The notes under the pieces are model-generated. The model was given only the letters and a program-made list of their open reading frames with translations, was not told where the DNA came from and made no database searches. The position numbers and the translations under genes were made by a program. This document shows, in pieces, positions 22,571 through 35,421 of a stretch of DNA of 64,000 nucleotides (position 1 is the first letter of the stretch; the number at the start of each line of letters is the position of its first letter). Origin of the DNA: Phoronis australis. Lineage: Eukaryota; Phoronida; Phoronidae. The stretch covers positions 62,001 to 126,000 of the forward strand of contig NMRA01000607.1 in NCBI GenBank assembly GCA_002633005.1, read 5' to 3'.

Positions 22571-25500
22571 CTATGAGCGTCAGTGTTAATAAGTGCAAAG
22601 CCCCGTTTTACTTTGGAGTGAAACCTACAAAGTTTTCAATCATTCCTAGTGTTCACAACAATGCTATCTATGATCCAAGTTCCATTTAAATACCACAGTA
22701 TGAGGGCAAAGATCAGCAGACATTTCGCTGCATTGTTTTCCCAAATCGCATTGTTCTCGAGTCTTGTTATATGGAATCCACACAATGGTGCCATTTAATA
22801 GCACGGCGCAAAGTAGACCACTAACCCATTGTTCAACACCGCTATCCATGATAATAGTTGCTGGTCGCTGATAACGTTTAGACTCCACTACAAGTCTGAG
22901 GACTGTTCGTTTTGGTTTCAGTTGTTGCTGCCGTCCATACACGCACAATGATCGTAAAAAGGGTGCAAATAAGACAGATTGCAAAGCGCGTCTTTTCACA
23001 ACTAAAATGATATTTATCGCCGCTCTACGACTCTTTTACTTAGTTCCTATTTAAATGTTTCTCCCCGTTCACACCCCGTCAGTGTTATCAGGTAAATATT
23101 AGACTGTGCTTCAAATTCAGTTTTCTAAAGCGTACATACGTGTGCGCAACCGCGTGGTCCCCTTGACGAGATGTGCGCACGTTTAGGCCGCTCAAGGGAC
23201 CGTGCACTATTCTTATATCAGACTACTCTGACTAGTGACAATGATGGATTGTCGTATAAATTAAAGGTTGCGTCTTTGCTTGCACTTCCAAACCACCATA
23301 TTGAGAAATTTAATACTCAAGCATATGTCAACGTACTACACACAACAATATCTATAAAGCGTCATGATTTCTGTGTGCCTGAGGGACACGTTTTATGTTT
23401 TTTTTTTCACGTAAATCGATCTGTTGTGTTTTGGTCGGTATTAAACGCCCACTTTTAATCATACACGTACCTTGCGGCGTACAAGCACCAGGCTGCTCGA
23501 CGTTCATGTAGTTTGTGGTTTCAGGATCGTCGTGACTGTGCGCGATAAGTTACCACGAATAATCACGTAATATCTTTTAGCCAACTAAACAAGACGAGAT
23601 GCGTCTTTAATAGTTTGGGTACCGGTTGGAGTGATTTTTACTCAAGTTGACGACCGATGTCACTGTTTTTTGTGCTTAGTCCTTACAAAGTGTGAATCAC
23701 ATTGACAAGAGGTGAGGGGGGGCAGAAGCCTTTCTCTGACTCGGAGAACTTTGAAGAACAGACTGCGCATGCCGAAATTCCCCGCGATTTTCCGCCTGAG
23801 AAATGGAAGCGGCTAACGAGTTATTTACAAACATTCTCCATCGACCGAATGCAGTGAATAAAAGCAAGCGACATTCCACACATTTATGCAATCGATGTCG
23901 AACAACGACGACGACCTATCGAGTGTAGCCTTTGACCTTGCATTATTGCCGATCACCCTTTGCTATGCACAAACATCACACACAGAAAACAAAAACATTC
24001 GCGTGCCAACAATTGCGCATTCTTGTACCGAGCCATAACAAAGACATGCACCTACTTGCGGCTTCGTTTAAATCTCCGCAAGCATTCTTGTATGCAAGTG
24101 AGACTGACAGTTACTCTCACTTCAAAATTCACATGATAAATTCGACATGTATAAATCTGCGCGCCCACTCAGTAGGTCGTTGTTCTCGTCATGTCTGTGT
24201 TCTTATCCAGATAATGCGGGTCTCAGATCCACCAGACAATCTCCGTATGTTTGGCTTTATATAGACACCATGGCTGGTGAATTGTTTAATAACCTATGAC
24301 CGGTGATCAACGTGGGCAAACCAAGATGAATTTGTAAATCCAAAGAATTCTTTACCGAAAACCGATTGAGAATTGTCAATGTTGAACCAGCCCCAGTGTT
24401 GTAGCAAGAGACATTTGTGGAAGGCGAACAAGTCGTTGAACCAAGGATCAATAAAATTGATTCTCCCACGAGAAAACAAGACAAGATAATACATTGTGTT
24501 ACTCTAGTAAGATGACTCCGAAGAAATGACCCAAATGATGGTTTGGCCCGAAAACCGATTCTGGGATGTTATGGTGTAAATTATTCAAGGTTCCAGGATC
24601 CAGTTGCGTATTGTATTAGCCGCTTACAGGATGCGTCTTGCCGCGGGCGGCTTTTGCTCTATGCAAATAAGGTCGGGAATGATCGTGCTCTAATTACCAA
24701 GTCTAACAACGGAACTTTATTGTATAGCTATACACAATACACGCCATATGCGGAATAAATAAATACCCAAACAGCAATTTGCGAGAATTTTAAAATGCTG
24801 CGCTAAACAGCTCGTGTGTTTGCGGAAACGCTTCTGAGAATTTCCCCAAAGAACGACGTGCAGTTGGCCAAATCACGACACAAATTTGATTCAGCTTCAA
24901 CGAAACTACAAAATTAATATGGATATGCAATTATTAAAACGAATGATCAAATCATAATCCCTTACCCGACCGAAGGCACCCTGGGCGAAGGCTGTTCTGT
25001 TATTGATACTCCGGTAACAAGCTTCATCGGTAAACATCAGCCTCTCCGTAGCAGGGCTGTAACATTTGTGACAAATTCTTCTGACATACACGAACAAAAC
25101 TTTCCGACAGCTGATCAGCCAAACAATGGAGTAAATCGCCGGCACGCGAATGGGAGGGCATCGCTGTTTATTATAACGCATAGGGGTGGCACGGTATTTA
25201 TCACACACAAACATGACGATGTTGCGTTTATTGAAAATTGGTTTCATAAAAGCTTAAGCCATCCCTACAGCAGAAATTAATTGCTGTTAATTTTTGTTAC
25301 ATTGGTGACTATTTAACTTATGTTAACGTAGCATGTATGTTGAATTCCTAGCATCAACATTGTACAGGTACGTGAAAATAAACACCCCTTAATAGTGGAC
25401 TGTTCCGACAGAATATTAATACAGCTGTGAGAAGATTGTCCAATCGCAGAAGAGAGTTTCTTTGGGATGCAGCCGTTCGCGTGCTGGTTATCCTTTGAAT

Positions 25501-25857
25501 TATATTTTGGCAATATTCGTTGTGACAAGAACCGGCCTCCACTATTCTCCAAAATTTGAAACACATCATCGACTCTTCAAAAGGACCCCATACAACAAGA
25601 CCCCTGTTTACGCTCACGGTTTTGGTATTTTTCATTAAAAGTCTTGCAACGAAAGCAATTGTGCGATTCGCGTGTGCCGCTCTTTCGAGAGAGCAACAAT
25701 TCAAACTTGCAGAAACCCTGCTGACGACACGTTGACCCCCAATTACATCGTGGAATCATTATATTGTAAATTTGTCTATACTCATCGTCAATATTTGCTC
25801 TGGGTAAAAGCAAGTAAATATAGATGATCGGGCTGGCAGTTAACCTATTGAGTATCT

Positions 25858-25968
25858 GATATGCATTGACACGAGATAACATGCAGTATGCATTGTTAAG
25901 AGATAGCATGCATTGATAGGAGATAAATAGTATGCATTATGCATTGGTACGAGATAATATGCAATGCC
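25858..25968. repeat. Degenerate tandem repeat around ATGCATTG..ACGAGATAA
   Basis: About four imperfect units built from ATGCATTG, a short spacer, GAGATAA and ATGCA. The units vary in length and sequence, as expected of an old minisatellite. Confidence 0.65.
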
Positions 25969-26319
25969 CTGCTGCCAGATTTTAAGCAGTCATCGCATTG
26001 TCGACTCCTCTATTATAAGACTAGATTATCTACCTCCGTCACATATCTCAAGGTCGTGCTTATTAAGCAAGGTAAAGCAGACCTTATCGACAAGTCCGAA
26101 CATTCAGCCAAGTATCTACAGAGATGTACATTTAAACCCTGCAAAAGCTTACATTTTCTAAAAGCAGACATTCCGTAGAATTTGAATTTTGACTTCAAAC
26201 CAATCTGACTCTAATTAGGGCACGTGACCTTATTTTTAGGGAATTTATCAAAAAGAATGGTACAAAAATAGCAGAATAACATGACCACATTACGTATGAC
26301 ATAAATATTCAAAATGAAG

Positions 26320-26605
26320 TCTCAAAAGCGCTGTAACAGTTTTTTAGTAATCGTAGCGTTTTCTTTTTATGCAACTTTAAAATATTTTCACGAAAATCAT
26401 ATCAGACCTATTTTTGATAGCCCCACATGCAAATGTGGAGAACTTTAAAATACAATTTCTTGCGTAATTGAGAACAGCTAGTGAACAATGTATCGAGTAT
26501 TGTGTTGTATTTTTATGTGAATCCGTCAGCCATTCCAGAGATGCGATGTTCCGAAGATGGCCGAAGTTAGACATTTGTTTCGGGTTTTACGTAAATTCGA
26601 CACCA
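26320..26605 (+). repeat. Diverged dispersed repeat, copy 2
   Basis: Collinear with 22280-22570 in the same orientation, at clearly lower than perfect identity and with small indels. The two copies are 4 kb apart. Confidence 0.6.
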
Positions 26606-28253
26606 TTTTCCTCGCATCTGCTTCGAGAGTTGTGGTACGCTCATGTAGCGTATAATGTGAATGCATGTTCCAGGGCACAGTCGTGATACATGGTGCTGCA
26701 TAACGCGCACCGTATGCAATGCGTCCCTCTTGTCAGCCGTGGAAAAAATGCGGTTAATGAGTAAAGAACCGCAATATCACTAGCACAAAAATACTCGCAC
26801 AAACCAACCATTCTGACGAACAAACCATTCACACGCCCAACAAGCCCTCGGTCCGACTTTTCAACGAAGACTCATCATAAACAATTTATGCAGATTGCAT
26901 TTTATCATGCAAATGAGTTTACTCGCTGATCCTGGTTTGAGTTTTACATTTGATATGCATGATGTTTACATGCGTGCATAACTTTGACGTTCGCTAGCAT
27001 AACTTAAATGGATGTTGCATTGTATTCAGTAATCTATGGTAAGTTTGTAGCAAAACGAACAATTCGAATGGTTTTTGCAGCGTGACGAGCTCCAACTGCT
27101 TTGACACGATGAGGCACAAAATTCAGAACATGTTTTGGAAATGACAGTCAACGGGAGATGAGCTCAGTGAACGTGACGTTGCTATAAATGACGTATATTG
27201 TATGCATCACAGTCAGGAGTACAGTTCAACGACAACTAAGATGTTATACAGGCGCACACTCAGCCTAATGGGGAACTCGAATTTTTAAGACTCATGGGAT
27301 ACGTTCAAAGCTATGAAGTGTGCATTCGCCAAATTTTCCTGCCTTTTTAGTAGACTAGTCTCGTTTTCTACCTTTTAAGGAGTTTTTGGTTCTCTCGGCC
27401 AAATCAGGGTGCGCGCATGTTAAGTAGCCAAATATTTTACAGCCGAAGAGGTGGGAGTGTGCAGATCACTTCTTCTGGCTCAGTGGATTCTGCATGGTCA
27501 CGTGACAAAGGCAGTCTTTGTCCTGTCTCCACGTGTTCAAATTATAAGAGCCATTTCAGAAGGTGTTTAACCCCAGCACCTTAATTACGCCTTTTGTCAT
27601 CAGGAGGGCATCCGTATGAAGGTAAACCGCCTCTCAAATTATCATTATGACATCTGTCGCGTGCAACACGGGGTCAACCTCGAGGTCAAAGCACTCCATT
27701 GGTCATTGCCAAGACGTCAGCGGCTACGTGGGCTGCTGAACAAGAGTGGAAAACGATTTATTGATAACCATTTGAAATAACGCGTCAAAATAATAGATCA
27801 AAGGCTAGGTGTGGCAAACTACACTACGCGCACACCTGTAATGTCACACACAACTGAAAGATCACTGAGTTGACCCGCTTCGCAGTAAGGGATTCATCAC
27901 GGTGTGCGGGAGGATACCGCAGCGTCGAGTTAGAGGGACTACTGGTAGCGCCGAGTAACCGGCATGCCGGCAAACCATTACCGGCCGAGGAAGACACCAC
28001 GCAAATCTTTTACTGGATGAATGCCACTCTTGAGTCATTCCTGCGAAAGCGCAGTATAATCACCACGGGCATTCATTTTCGCACGCTAGGCCTAGACCGG
28101 ATCAGAGTGCACTATAGCCAATTAGATAAAAGATACATGCGTTCGCACGGCGTGCGCACTAGAACTGTGCATTGGTCATGAGTAGCACGAACCCAGCCAT
28201 TTTAATTTGTAACGTCAGAACCGTTACGTTCAGTGGGCACAAATTACAGTTAT

Positions 28254-28662
28254 AAGGCCCTTTCATATTGAGTTAACTCCGGTCTGAGGGGAGCGTCGAC
28301 ATAAACAGCGCAGTTAACTTGACCGTTCATACTGGCTTCGGTAGTTAATGAACATCAAAGTAAGCGGTTGTGTGCCGCTGTCGTCATCGAAGTTATCGCA
28401 AGGTAGCGTTGCACGCTAAGATTTTTTTCAATGTTTTAATTTGGAAATATTTACATGTGCTAAGTGACATTAAACTTATTTTTAAAACGATTGGTTATTA
28501 TTAGAGCAAAATATAAGCAGCTATTAGTGATGGCACTACCTTGTAACTGTTAACGATAACAATGGCACCTGGCGCTAACTTCGATTGGACCGTAGTTGAG
28601 CGTTCATACTGACCGCAACTCCGCAAACCATCGATGCGTCGACGTTAGTATGAAAGGTCCTA
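28254..28662. repeat. Candidate MITE family C
   Basis: About 409 bp between AAGGCCCTTTCATATTGAG and the inverted end TAGTATGAAAGGTCCTA. The shared terminal core is AGGnCCTTTCATA. Inside each end lie GCGTCGAC and GTTCATACTG motifs. Only one copy is seen in this window, so the call rests on the inverted ends. Confidence 0.5.
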
Positions 28663-29910
28663 ATAGGAACTGAGTACTTCATGAGTTGTAGGATTTTATT
28701 GGACGTATTGGCAAATACACATTTCGAATGTCGTCTTTACCCGTTTTCGTTTATTCTCCTGTATACCTATGACAGGGTAATTCGTGTCTTGTTTAGCATT
28801 CGACAAACAAGCGGAATTTTATTTTGTCAAATTTCTCCTAAAAAGAGGTTAAGGATATTTTAGTCTCTATTACTAGCATGCTTACTTCTCTGTAGATGTC
28901 ATAAACAACTTTGGTAAGTTTTCCAATATTTTCAGTAACGTAATCAGTCTTTGAAAAATGGGAAAAGGACATTTTTGGCAATAACTTGTGGCTGAAATAG
29001 GCGGAGAATGACCGCATTGGCGACAACATATGCGCAGTAGCGTACAGAGGTCTGGTGATGCCCAGGGTAATTTTTTATTGGTTTCCCCTCTCTCTATGAA
29101 ATGCATGAAACTCAGTACCGTGCTAAGAAAAGTAAAAAAGCCGAAACGTGAAATGGAAACTTTGTTCAATTTATCTACATATCAGTCACAATTTCAGAAA
29201 GTTTATTCATAATGATTGGATGCCCCCCCTCAATGTGAATGACCTGGTCCGTCGCTCCATGCCCCCCTGTGCCACTGCTCACGTGCCAACTGTCATGATG
29301 ATCTCATCGAATTCTATTTGACACTCGCTGGATTTGGTGACATCCACTCTCGAAATTACTGTTCTAAATCTTCAGCAGATCATTATCAAACGACACTTCA
29401 AAACATATTCATACCTTACTACAGACGTGTGCGAATGCATATTTTACGTATTAACTGCCATATTTCATCAACAGACTCTTGACAATTCACATCGGGTACA
29501 GTTTCAGTGTTGCTTTGTGTAATTTAGAATAAATCGTTTCTTTCTGTCACGGCTTATTATCTTTGCTCATGACGGGTTGGTAAAATTACTCTTCACGAAT
29601 TCAAGCTATATGTAGGGCCTACAGGTCGCACACGGTAAAAAGAATATCAGATGACATAACTAAGACATGTAGTGAGACCACGCCCATGGCTCACTATTCA
29701 ACACAGCTGCATTGTTAGGCTACCACTGTGACAATTCAAAGCTCATCTTGACCCCGTTCTTTACATCAGAGCCTAAGACAACGTTGCCACCAGAAATACT
29801 ATGAAACTATGATATCTTAGCATGCCGGCGTCCCTAAAACTTTTAGGCGACTTTGAGACTGCATTGGTTTTAAACTTTCTTGTAGCATGTGCGTGGCTGA
29901 TGTCTTAGCA

Positions 29911-30050
29911 ACATTAACCTAACAACATTAACCTGGCGACATTAACCTGGCGACATTAACCTGGCGACATTAACCTGGCGACATCAACCTGGCGACATTA
30001 ACCTGGCGACATTAACCTGGCGACATTAACCTGGCGACATTAACCTGGCG
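29911..30050. repeat. 14-bp minisatellite, ten copies
   Basis: Ten tandem units of ACATTAACCTGGCG filling exactly 140 bp. The first unit ends in AACA and one middle unit has ACATCAACC. All others are identical. Confidence 0.95.
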
Positions 30051-32992
30051 TTCTCCTGCTTAACTAAAAGTGAGTTCGTGAAATTTGTAATGAAGTCAAA
30101 AGCACGTTTCATTAGCCCCCCACTTTTATCTTTACACGTACCTCAGTACGGTAGTATCCGGCCAAGTTGTGAACATCAGGCACAGATGCCAGACTGGAGC
30201 CAAAATATCCATCCGCTAATCCGCCCCTGAAATAGCAAACTGTCTTCACGCTGGGGCGCGAAAAGTGCGAAGACACAAATAATTAACATTTAAATAATTC
30301 TTGATGTATTCAGGTACTCGAAACATTCGCCACGTGATTGCAAATTTAACTTGCACACCCCGTGAAATCGTGCAAACCTCTAAACAACACCTACCTTTGT
30401 CACACATAAAAGAAACCAACTATGCACGAAGGTTGTAATTCTGGGAAAAATCGATCAAATATTAAACAACCAGTACATTTTATAATAGTGGTATAATTGA
30501 ATTTTGTTTACTGCCTCAAGAACTGGGTCACAGGTGAAATTTACGGTATGCAGTATCTTATTACAGTTATTTACGCTGGGACTAGATCCATCGTGACGTC
30601 TTCGGACTGTTGTGGGAGGATCACCAGTAGCGGATTAAGGCTTCAAGAGTCCCCAGCGATAGTTGTCTAGCGACTCCGGAAAGATGAGTTGCCCCCCGTC
30701 GTCACAATTTCACTAAGCCGCCACAATTTTCAAGCTGCTATCAATGCTAGGTTAACCATGGGTTAAATAAATTAACCACTGCGTACTGGGAGTGTGTGTG
30801 TNGCTTTGAAAGGCTATAACTGCCAGTTTGTAGCTGTTCAATTACGTGACATCCTGGTAGTTATAGCCTTTTGCGTAGCTTGTATTTGTTCGTTCCAGTG
30901 ACTTCCATTTCCCATGTCGTTGTATACAAACCTAATGATTCCTCTTTTGGATAACTGTATCATGTTATTGTAACTCTTATATTTACAAATAATAACTACC
31001 ACGTGAATTACGATACGCTCAATCACTCTCAGGTGCTGAATGATAACTTTACTATTTCTAAAAAAAGAACCCAGATTCTAATGGATGTCTGATTCTTAAT
31101 TTCAATTTTTAAAGTGACAGCGGGGAAAATGTCGAAAATTTGAGATCAACTACAGCGTTGTTTGGAACCTCACCAACAGCCGTCCGACGCTATACTTGTA
31201 GACCTAGACGCTAAAGTAGCAAGTAGTCGGTGATTTTATGACGTACAAGGGAGATGGTCACTGGCCTCGATTTCACCGAGTTAGATCTCTTCCGAATGAC
31301 TGAAAATCAACGTTGGGGGATCGGCGATTTTTAATAAAACCATTAAAACACAACGGATTTTGGTGTTTTGCGCATGTAGTTCTGGTCTAAGCTAACAATT
31401 CCAATAACGTCCATTCCACCATCCATAGTCCCCAAAATGCGTTTTTTCGGCCATAAAACCGTCTGTGTCCCTTTAAAGCCGCTACGTGTATAAAGCATGT
31501 TCCAGTGTCACTAGCGATTTTTCTTCAAATACACAATATATGCCCTTCCAAACTATCGTCGGCGTGTTTTATACGTATTTGACTTGAAATAAGTTGCAAT
31601 GAAGCACCCAGAATTCTTTTGGACACATTGATTTGAGAGCTCACTAACCCACCGTCACAAACAAACTTCGCCGTCCTGATGTGAAGCTAAAACGAACACC
31701 CAATTCTTTTAGAGCCTAGAAATCATTTTCAAACTTTGGTAAGAAAGAAGATGAGTAGAATTTTATAACATTAAATGACCAAAAAATACAGATTAAGGCA
31801 CGGGTTTATTACCCATTTAAAAATATTTACAATTTGATCTCAAGTACAAGCTGAGCACCACAAAAAGTTGTCTGCTGAGGAAAATGTCTAGAGACTTAGT
31901 TTTGAGGAGTAATTTGATCAAAATAAACAAATTTCTATGGTCTACAGCTGATATTTTGTTTACAAATTCTCAAAGTTTTATTAAAAACATGGATTAATTG
32001 AAAATTGTAATTATCAAGTACGAACAACACAATGGCTACCAAAGCCTGATCATGCTCAAAATAATAGGATTACAGTCTCCAATAATTTCGTGTAAATCGG
32101 ATGAAAATGAAACTTGCACTCTCTATTTGCTAAGCAAAAAGCTAGAAATCAGTAAGAATTGAGAAACAAGTTAGTTGGCAAAACCGTTAACGCAAAGTGA
32201 AACATAGTCATTTTAATTTTTTAGCATGAATTTACATAAAGCGCACGTTTGAAGTCTTTTGGAAATTAGCCTAGCCCATGGATTTAATCAATCGCTAGAC
32301 TCTAAAATTCGCATCTAATGAGGTAATCGAACTTAAACTGAGGGCGTACAACTAGATTAATGGTCACTAGCTGCGGACGTATACGTACATGTACACGTTC
32401 GAGATAATAATAGACAACAAAATCCAGGATGGGACTACGTAGTCACAAGAAGCTCGCTAAAGAAGCTATAGTGATCAAGTGAAATATCTCGCAGCCTCAC
32501 GTTTTCTCAGGATTCTCATTCGTCAATGCAACGCAGGCCAGGGCTTGGGTATACCTGCACTACTGCCGTTCACCGACCCAAGCGAGAGGCAAATAACCTA
32601 ATCACTGCAATTCTTTTGATCTGCCGACCCACATAATTCGCATACCTGTGCCAAAGCACTCAAATAGGGTGCAATGCAAATTCCATAGTGGTGTTATTTG
32701 AAAGATGTCACTTGATGATAGACTATGCAGTCACGAAGTAATTAATATTATAATTTCTGTTTGATCAACTGCGTTTGCTGCATTCTTTCGTGTACTAAAT
32801 GGTGTGTCTGGAAGAAAGTATATCATCTCATATCGATATTCAGTAAGCCTCTATCTTTTAAGTCTTTTGTATTGTCGTGTGTACAGTAAACAGATGTTCC
32901 ACTGGATTTTTAGCTAAAACGCAGCGTGCGACTTGTCGTCAACAGAGCGTAAGACAAGCGATCTCAGACCATTGCCCCACACTTCGTTTAGT

Positions 32993-33229
32993 CTAACAGT
33001 CGTATACAATAGAACAGGCTTTACGAGCACAAACATGGTAGTCCACCACCTGGTTGTCGAGTACATCCGGGCCTTCCATAGTAGAATGAGGATGTAGAAA
33101 GTCTACTCGATGACGTCTATTACCTTGAAACACCTGTCGTCGCGCTTCAGGCTTGGTGTAATGCACATGCATGCCTGACCAGTGGCTGTTGACAGGAACG
33201 GGAAGTTTGTAGACCAGGTAGCATTGCAA
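32993..33229 (-). CDS. Hypothetical ORF, 78 codons, doubtful
   Basis: Open frame starting MQCYLVYKLPVPVNSHWSG and ending in a stop after KACSIVYDC. Its composition (three Cys, His-rich, ordered hydrophobics) looks more protein-like than the other chance ORFs nearby. I recognise no domain, find no convincing splice partner, and see no polyadenylation signal close by. It could be a terminal exon or a transposon relic. Confidence 0.15.
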   Translation of the reverse strand: MQCYLVYKLPVPVNSHWSGMHVHYTKPEARRQVFQGNRRHRVDFLHPHSTMEGPDVLDNQVVDYHVCARKACSIVYDC

Positions 33230-33488
33230 AGTTTGATCTTAGTACATTCCTACTGAAGCAACCGTCCTCCAACTCTATGTAAACACAAATCTTACTTTAT
33301 AACTATAAACCCAGCTGCCTTCACCAAAATACTAACTTTCGATTTAAACCACTTGGGGTATGTTCCGTAGTTGTATGGCTTCTCGTTTAGTATTTTGTGT
33401 TTTTGAATAAACCTGGCAGACGGCGCTCAACAACAAAACAGGGTATAAGCTTGGTATCAGCTAGTTCTCAACGTACGTAGACTGACGT

Positions 33489-33732
33489 GGGGCCCGTTCC
33501 AAGAAAACTAAACAGAGCTAAGACAAATCTTAAATTTCAACCAATTTAAAGATAGAACTCAAATTGGTGCTATTCAAGAAAGAGGAATTAAATTTGAGTT
33601 AAGTTTAACAGTTTTGTCTTATTTCTGACTCATTTACCGGATGTGGAAGTTTCAAATTTAAGTTTGGAAGTTGAGCCAAATCTTATAGACGTAAGTAAAA
33701 ATGAACTCAAGCCAGTTTCTTGGAACGGGTCG
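33489..33732. repeat. MITE family B, copy 3
   Basis: About 244 bp. The left end is GGGCCCGTTCCAAGAAAACT and the right end is GTTTCTTGGAACGGGTC. Its right terminus runs into the tandem array at 33721-33824. Confidence 0.85.
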
Positions 33733-33824
33733 GTGGTCTCTCAGTGTTGGCCTGGAACGGGCGCGTGGTCTCTGTTGGCCTGTAACGGTCCCGTGGTCTC
33801 TGTTGGCCTGGAACGGGCCCGTGT
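33721..33824. repeat. Tandem array grown from the end of a MITE
   Basis: About 3.5 units, each roughly TGGAACGGGCCCGTGGTC then TCTGTTGGCC (28 bp; the first unit is about 32). The TGGAACGGG part is the terminal box of the family B MITE that ends here, so the array appears to have expanded from that terminus and its flank. Confidence 0.8.
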
Positions 33825-35087
33825 AAGATAACTTGTACAGTTGTGTCGATATGCACTGAACACGGCTCGAGCAATAACAAGCGGCTGTGGCCTAGTGTTA
33901 TTAGAAGTGACTTTGGGTTTAATTATGAAGTTTCTCCGTTTTACGGACGTCTTACGCACCCACTTCGCAATGACTGAAAACAGTTTTTGCAGTGAAATTG
34001 TTGACACATCAATATTCCTCACACAATCTATCCAAATAATTACGAAATTTCGATTAACTCTTGGAGACTTTGGAAATTTTCTGAACTGGAACGGAAAAGT
34101 TGAATTGCGTCTCATAATTAATTAATTCAATACCGTCATGCAACAGTTAAACCTCACCGAACATGTAGTCATTTCATTGGATGCCATTTGCTACGTTACG
34201 CTAGAACGGTCTCACTTGAAGACATGTCTCTACTAATTACCTGGTAAACACAACTACAGACCTAAAATGTTCAGGGATAACTGTATTACTCACTGCCATA
34301 AATTACGTGTCTAAATACCTAGTAAACCAACTAAAGCAAGTGATATTTATTATTGCTAGCTGTCAGCTAGCACACATCTACTGCTCCTTTGCAGTGATAA
34401 TCACGTAATTTTTAAACAGACAGATTTGCAACTAGAGAAACACTCGTCGCCTAGTACTTTAAAACACACTTTTTGTCAGCCTGGGCTTATATTTGGGGTA
34501 GCAGAAAGCTGATTCATGTCATTTTCGAACGACAGGCACGACGTAGCACTTACTATCGGGAAATCTCGGTACGCGGCCTGGTCAAAAGTTGTAACGTCAA
34601 AGTAACGAATTTATCAAGTTATAAAATCATTTTTGTAATGAGGGTTTATTGAACTTGAGGCATTGCTGGGTTCTCAGCTATATCCGGGGATTTGGGACCG
34701 ACGGAATCTATTGTTCAGGTGGTTTGAACTATACTCACGTGCATCCTATCAATATTTTTTGTTGTTGCACTTGAAATTCTGTCAGAAACAAATGAAGAAA
34801 CAAAGCGTATCCACGGCTGAGAAACACAATTGCGACTTTTAACACATACGAGATGCAGTAGTTACTTGGAGGCAATGGATGACTGGTAGGGTAACATAAT
34901 AGGTGGTGAGTAGGGGAACGGGTGGGACAAAGTTGGAGCCAATTGGGAAGGGGAAAATCGAAAGCCATTAAATTAATAAAGACAATAACTGGCTGCGCCA
35001 CTGATTGACTCCGCCAGTTCTGCAAAGTCAAGCGGCAAAGACATCTGATTGGTTCTTGATGACGACTTCCAGATTCTAAATCTTCGT

Positions 35088-35118
35088 AGCCGGTTAACAA
35101 ATTTGCATATCAACGCGT
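35088..35118 (+). repeat. 31-bp exact direct repeat, copy 1
   Basis: Begins AGCCGGTTAACAAATTTGCA and is repeated without change at 35391-35421, 303 bp downstream. The second copy directly follows an N. Confidence 0.9.
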
Positions 35119-35390
35119 TAGTCTCCTACACAGACCCACGAGATTGGTTGGGGTCTGCTACAGCGCACTTTTCCATGTGCATTCTTGGAATATCATTGGC
35201 TGTTCCGATTTCAAGAAACAAGGCATTCTATTGGTCAGTTGAATAATAGGTCAAACTAGTTCACCAACATGGCGACTTCCAGTAAGGGAAGAGTGTCGAT
35301 GGATTTTATCTGTTCAAATCTCTCTGTTCTCGTCAAACTACCGCATTTCAAAGCTAACGAGTCAAGGAATACATCAGCAGTAACGTATAN

Positions 35391-35421
35391 AGCCGGTTAA
35401 CAAATTTGCATATCAACGCGT
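35391..35421 (+). repeat. 31-bp exact direct repeat, copy 2, adjacent to an N
   Basis: Identical to 35088-35118 and starts at the base after the ambiguous base 35390. This pattern fits a mis-joined or partly collapsed assembly as well as a true duplication. Confidence 0.9.

Noticed and set aside
22664-22999. 111-codon minus-strand ORF
   Set aside because: No domain, no signal peptide, no splice or polyadenylation support. Its length is within chance for 64 kb.
27870-28181. 103-codon plus-strand ORF
   Set aside because: No recognisable motif and no transcript signals. Probably chance.
34735-35100. 121-codon minus-strand ORF
   Set aside because: Pro/Leu/Ser-rich chance reading of pyrimidine-rich sequence, with no domain.
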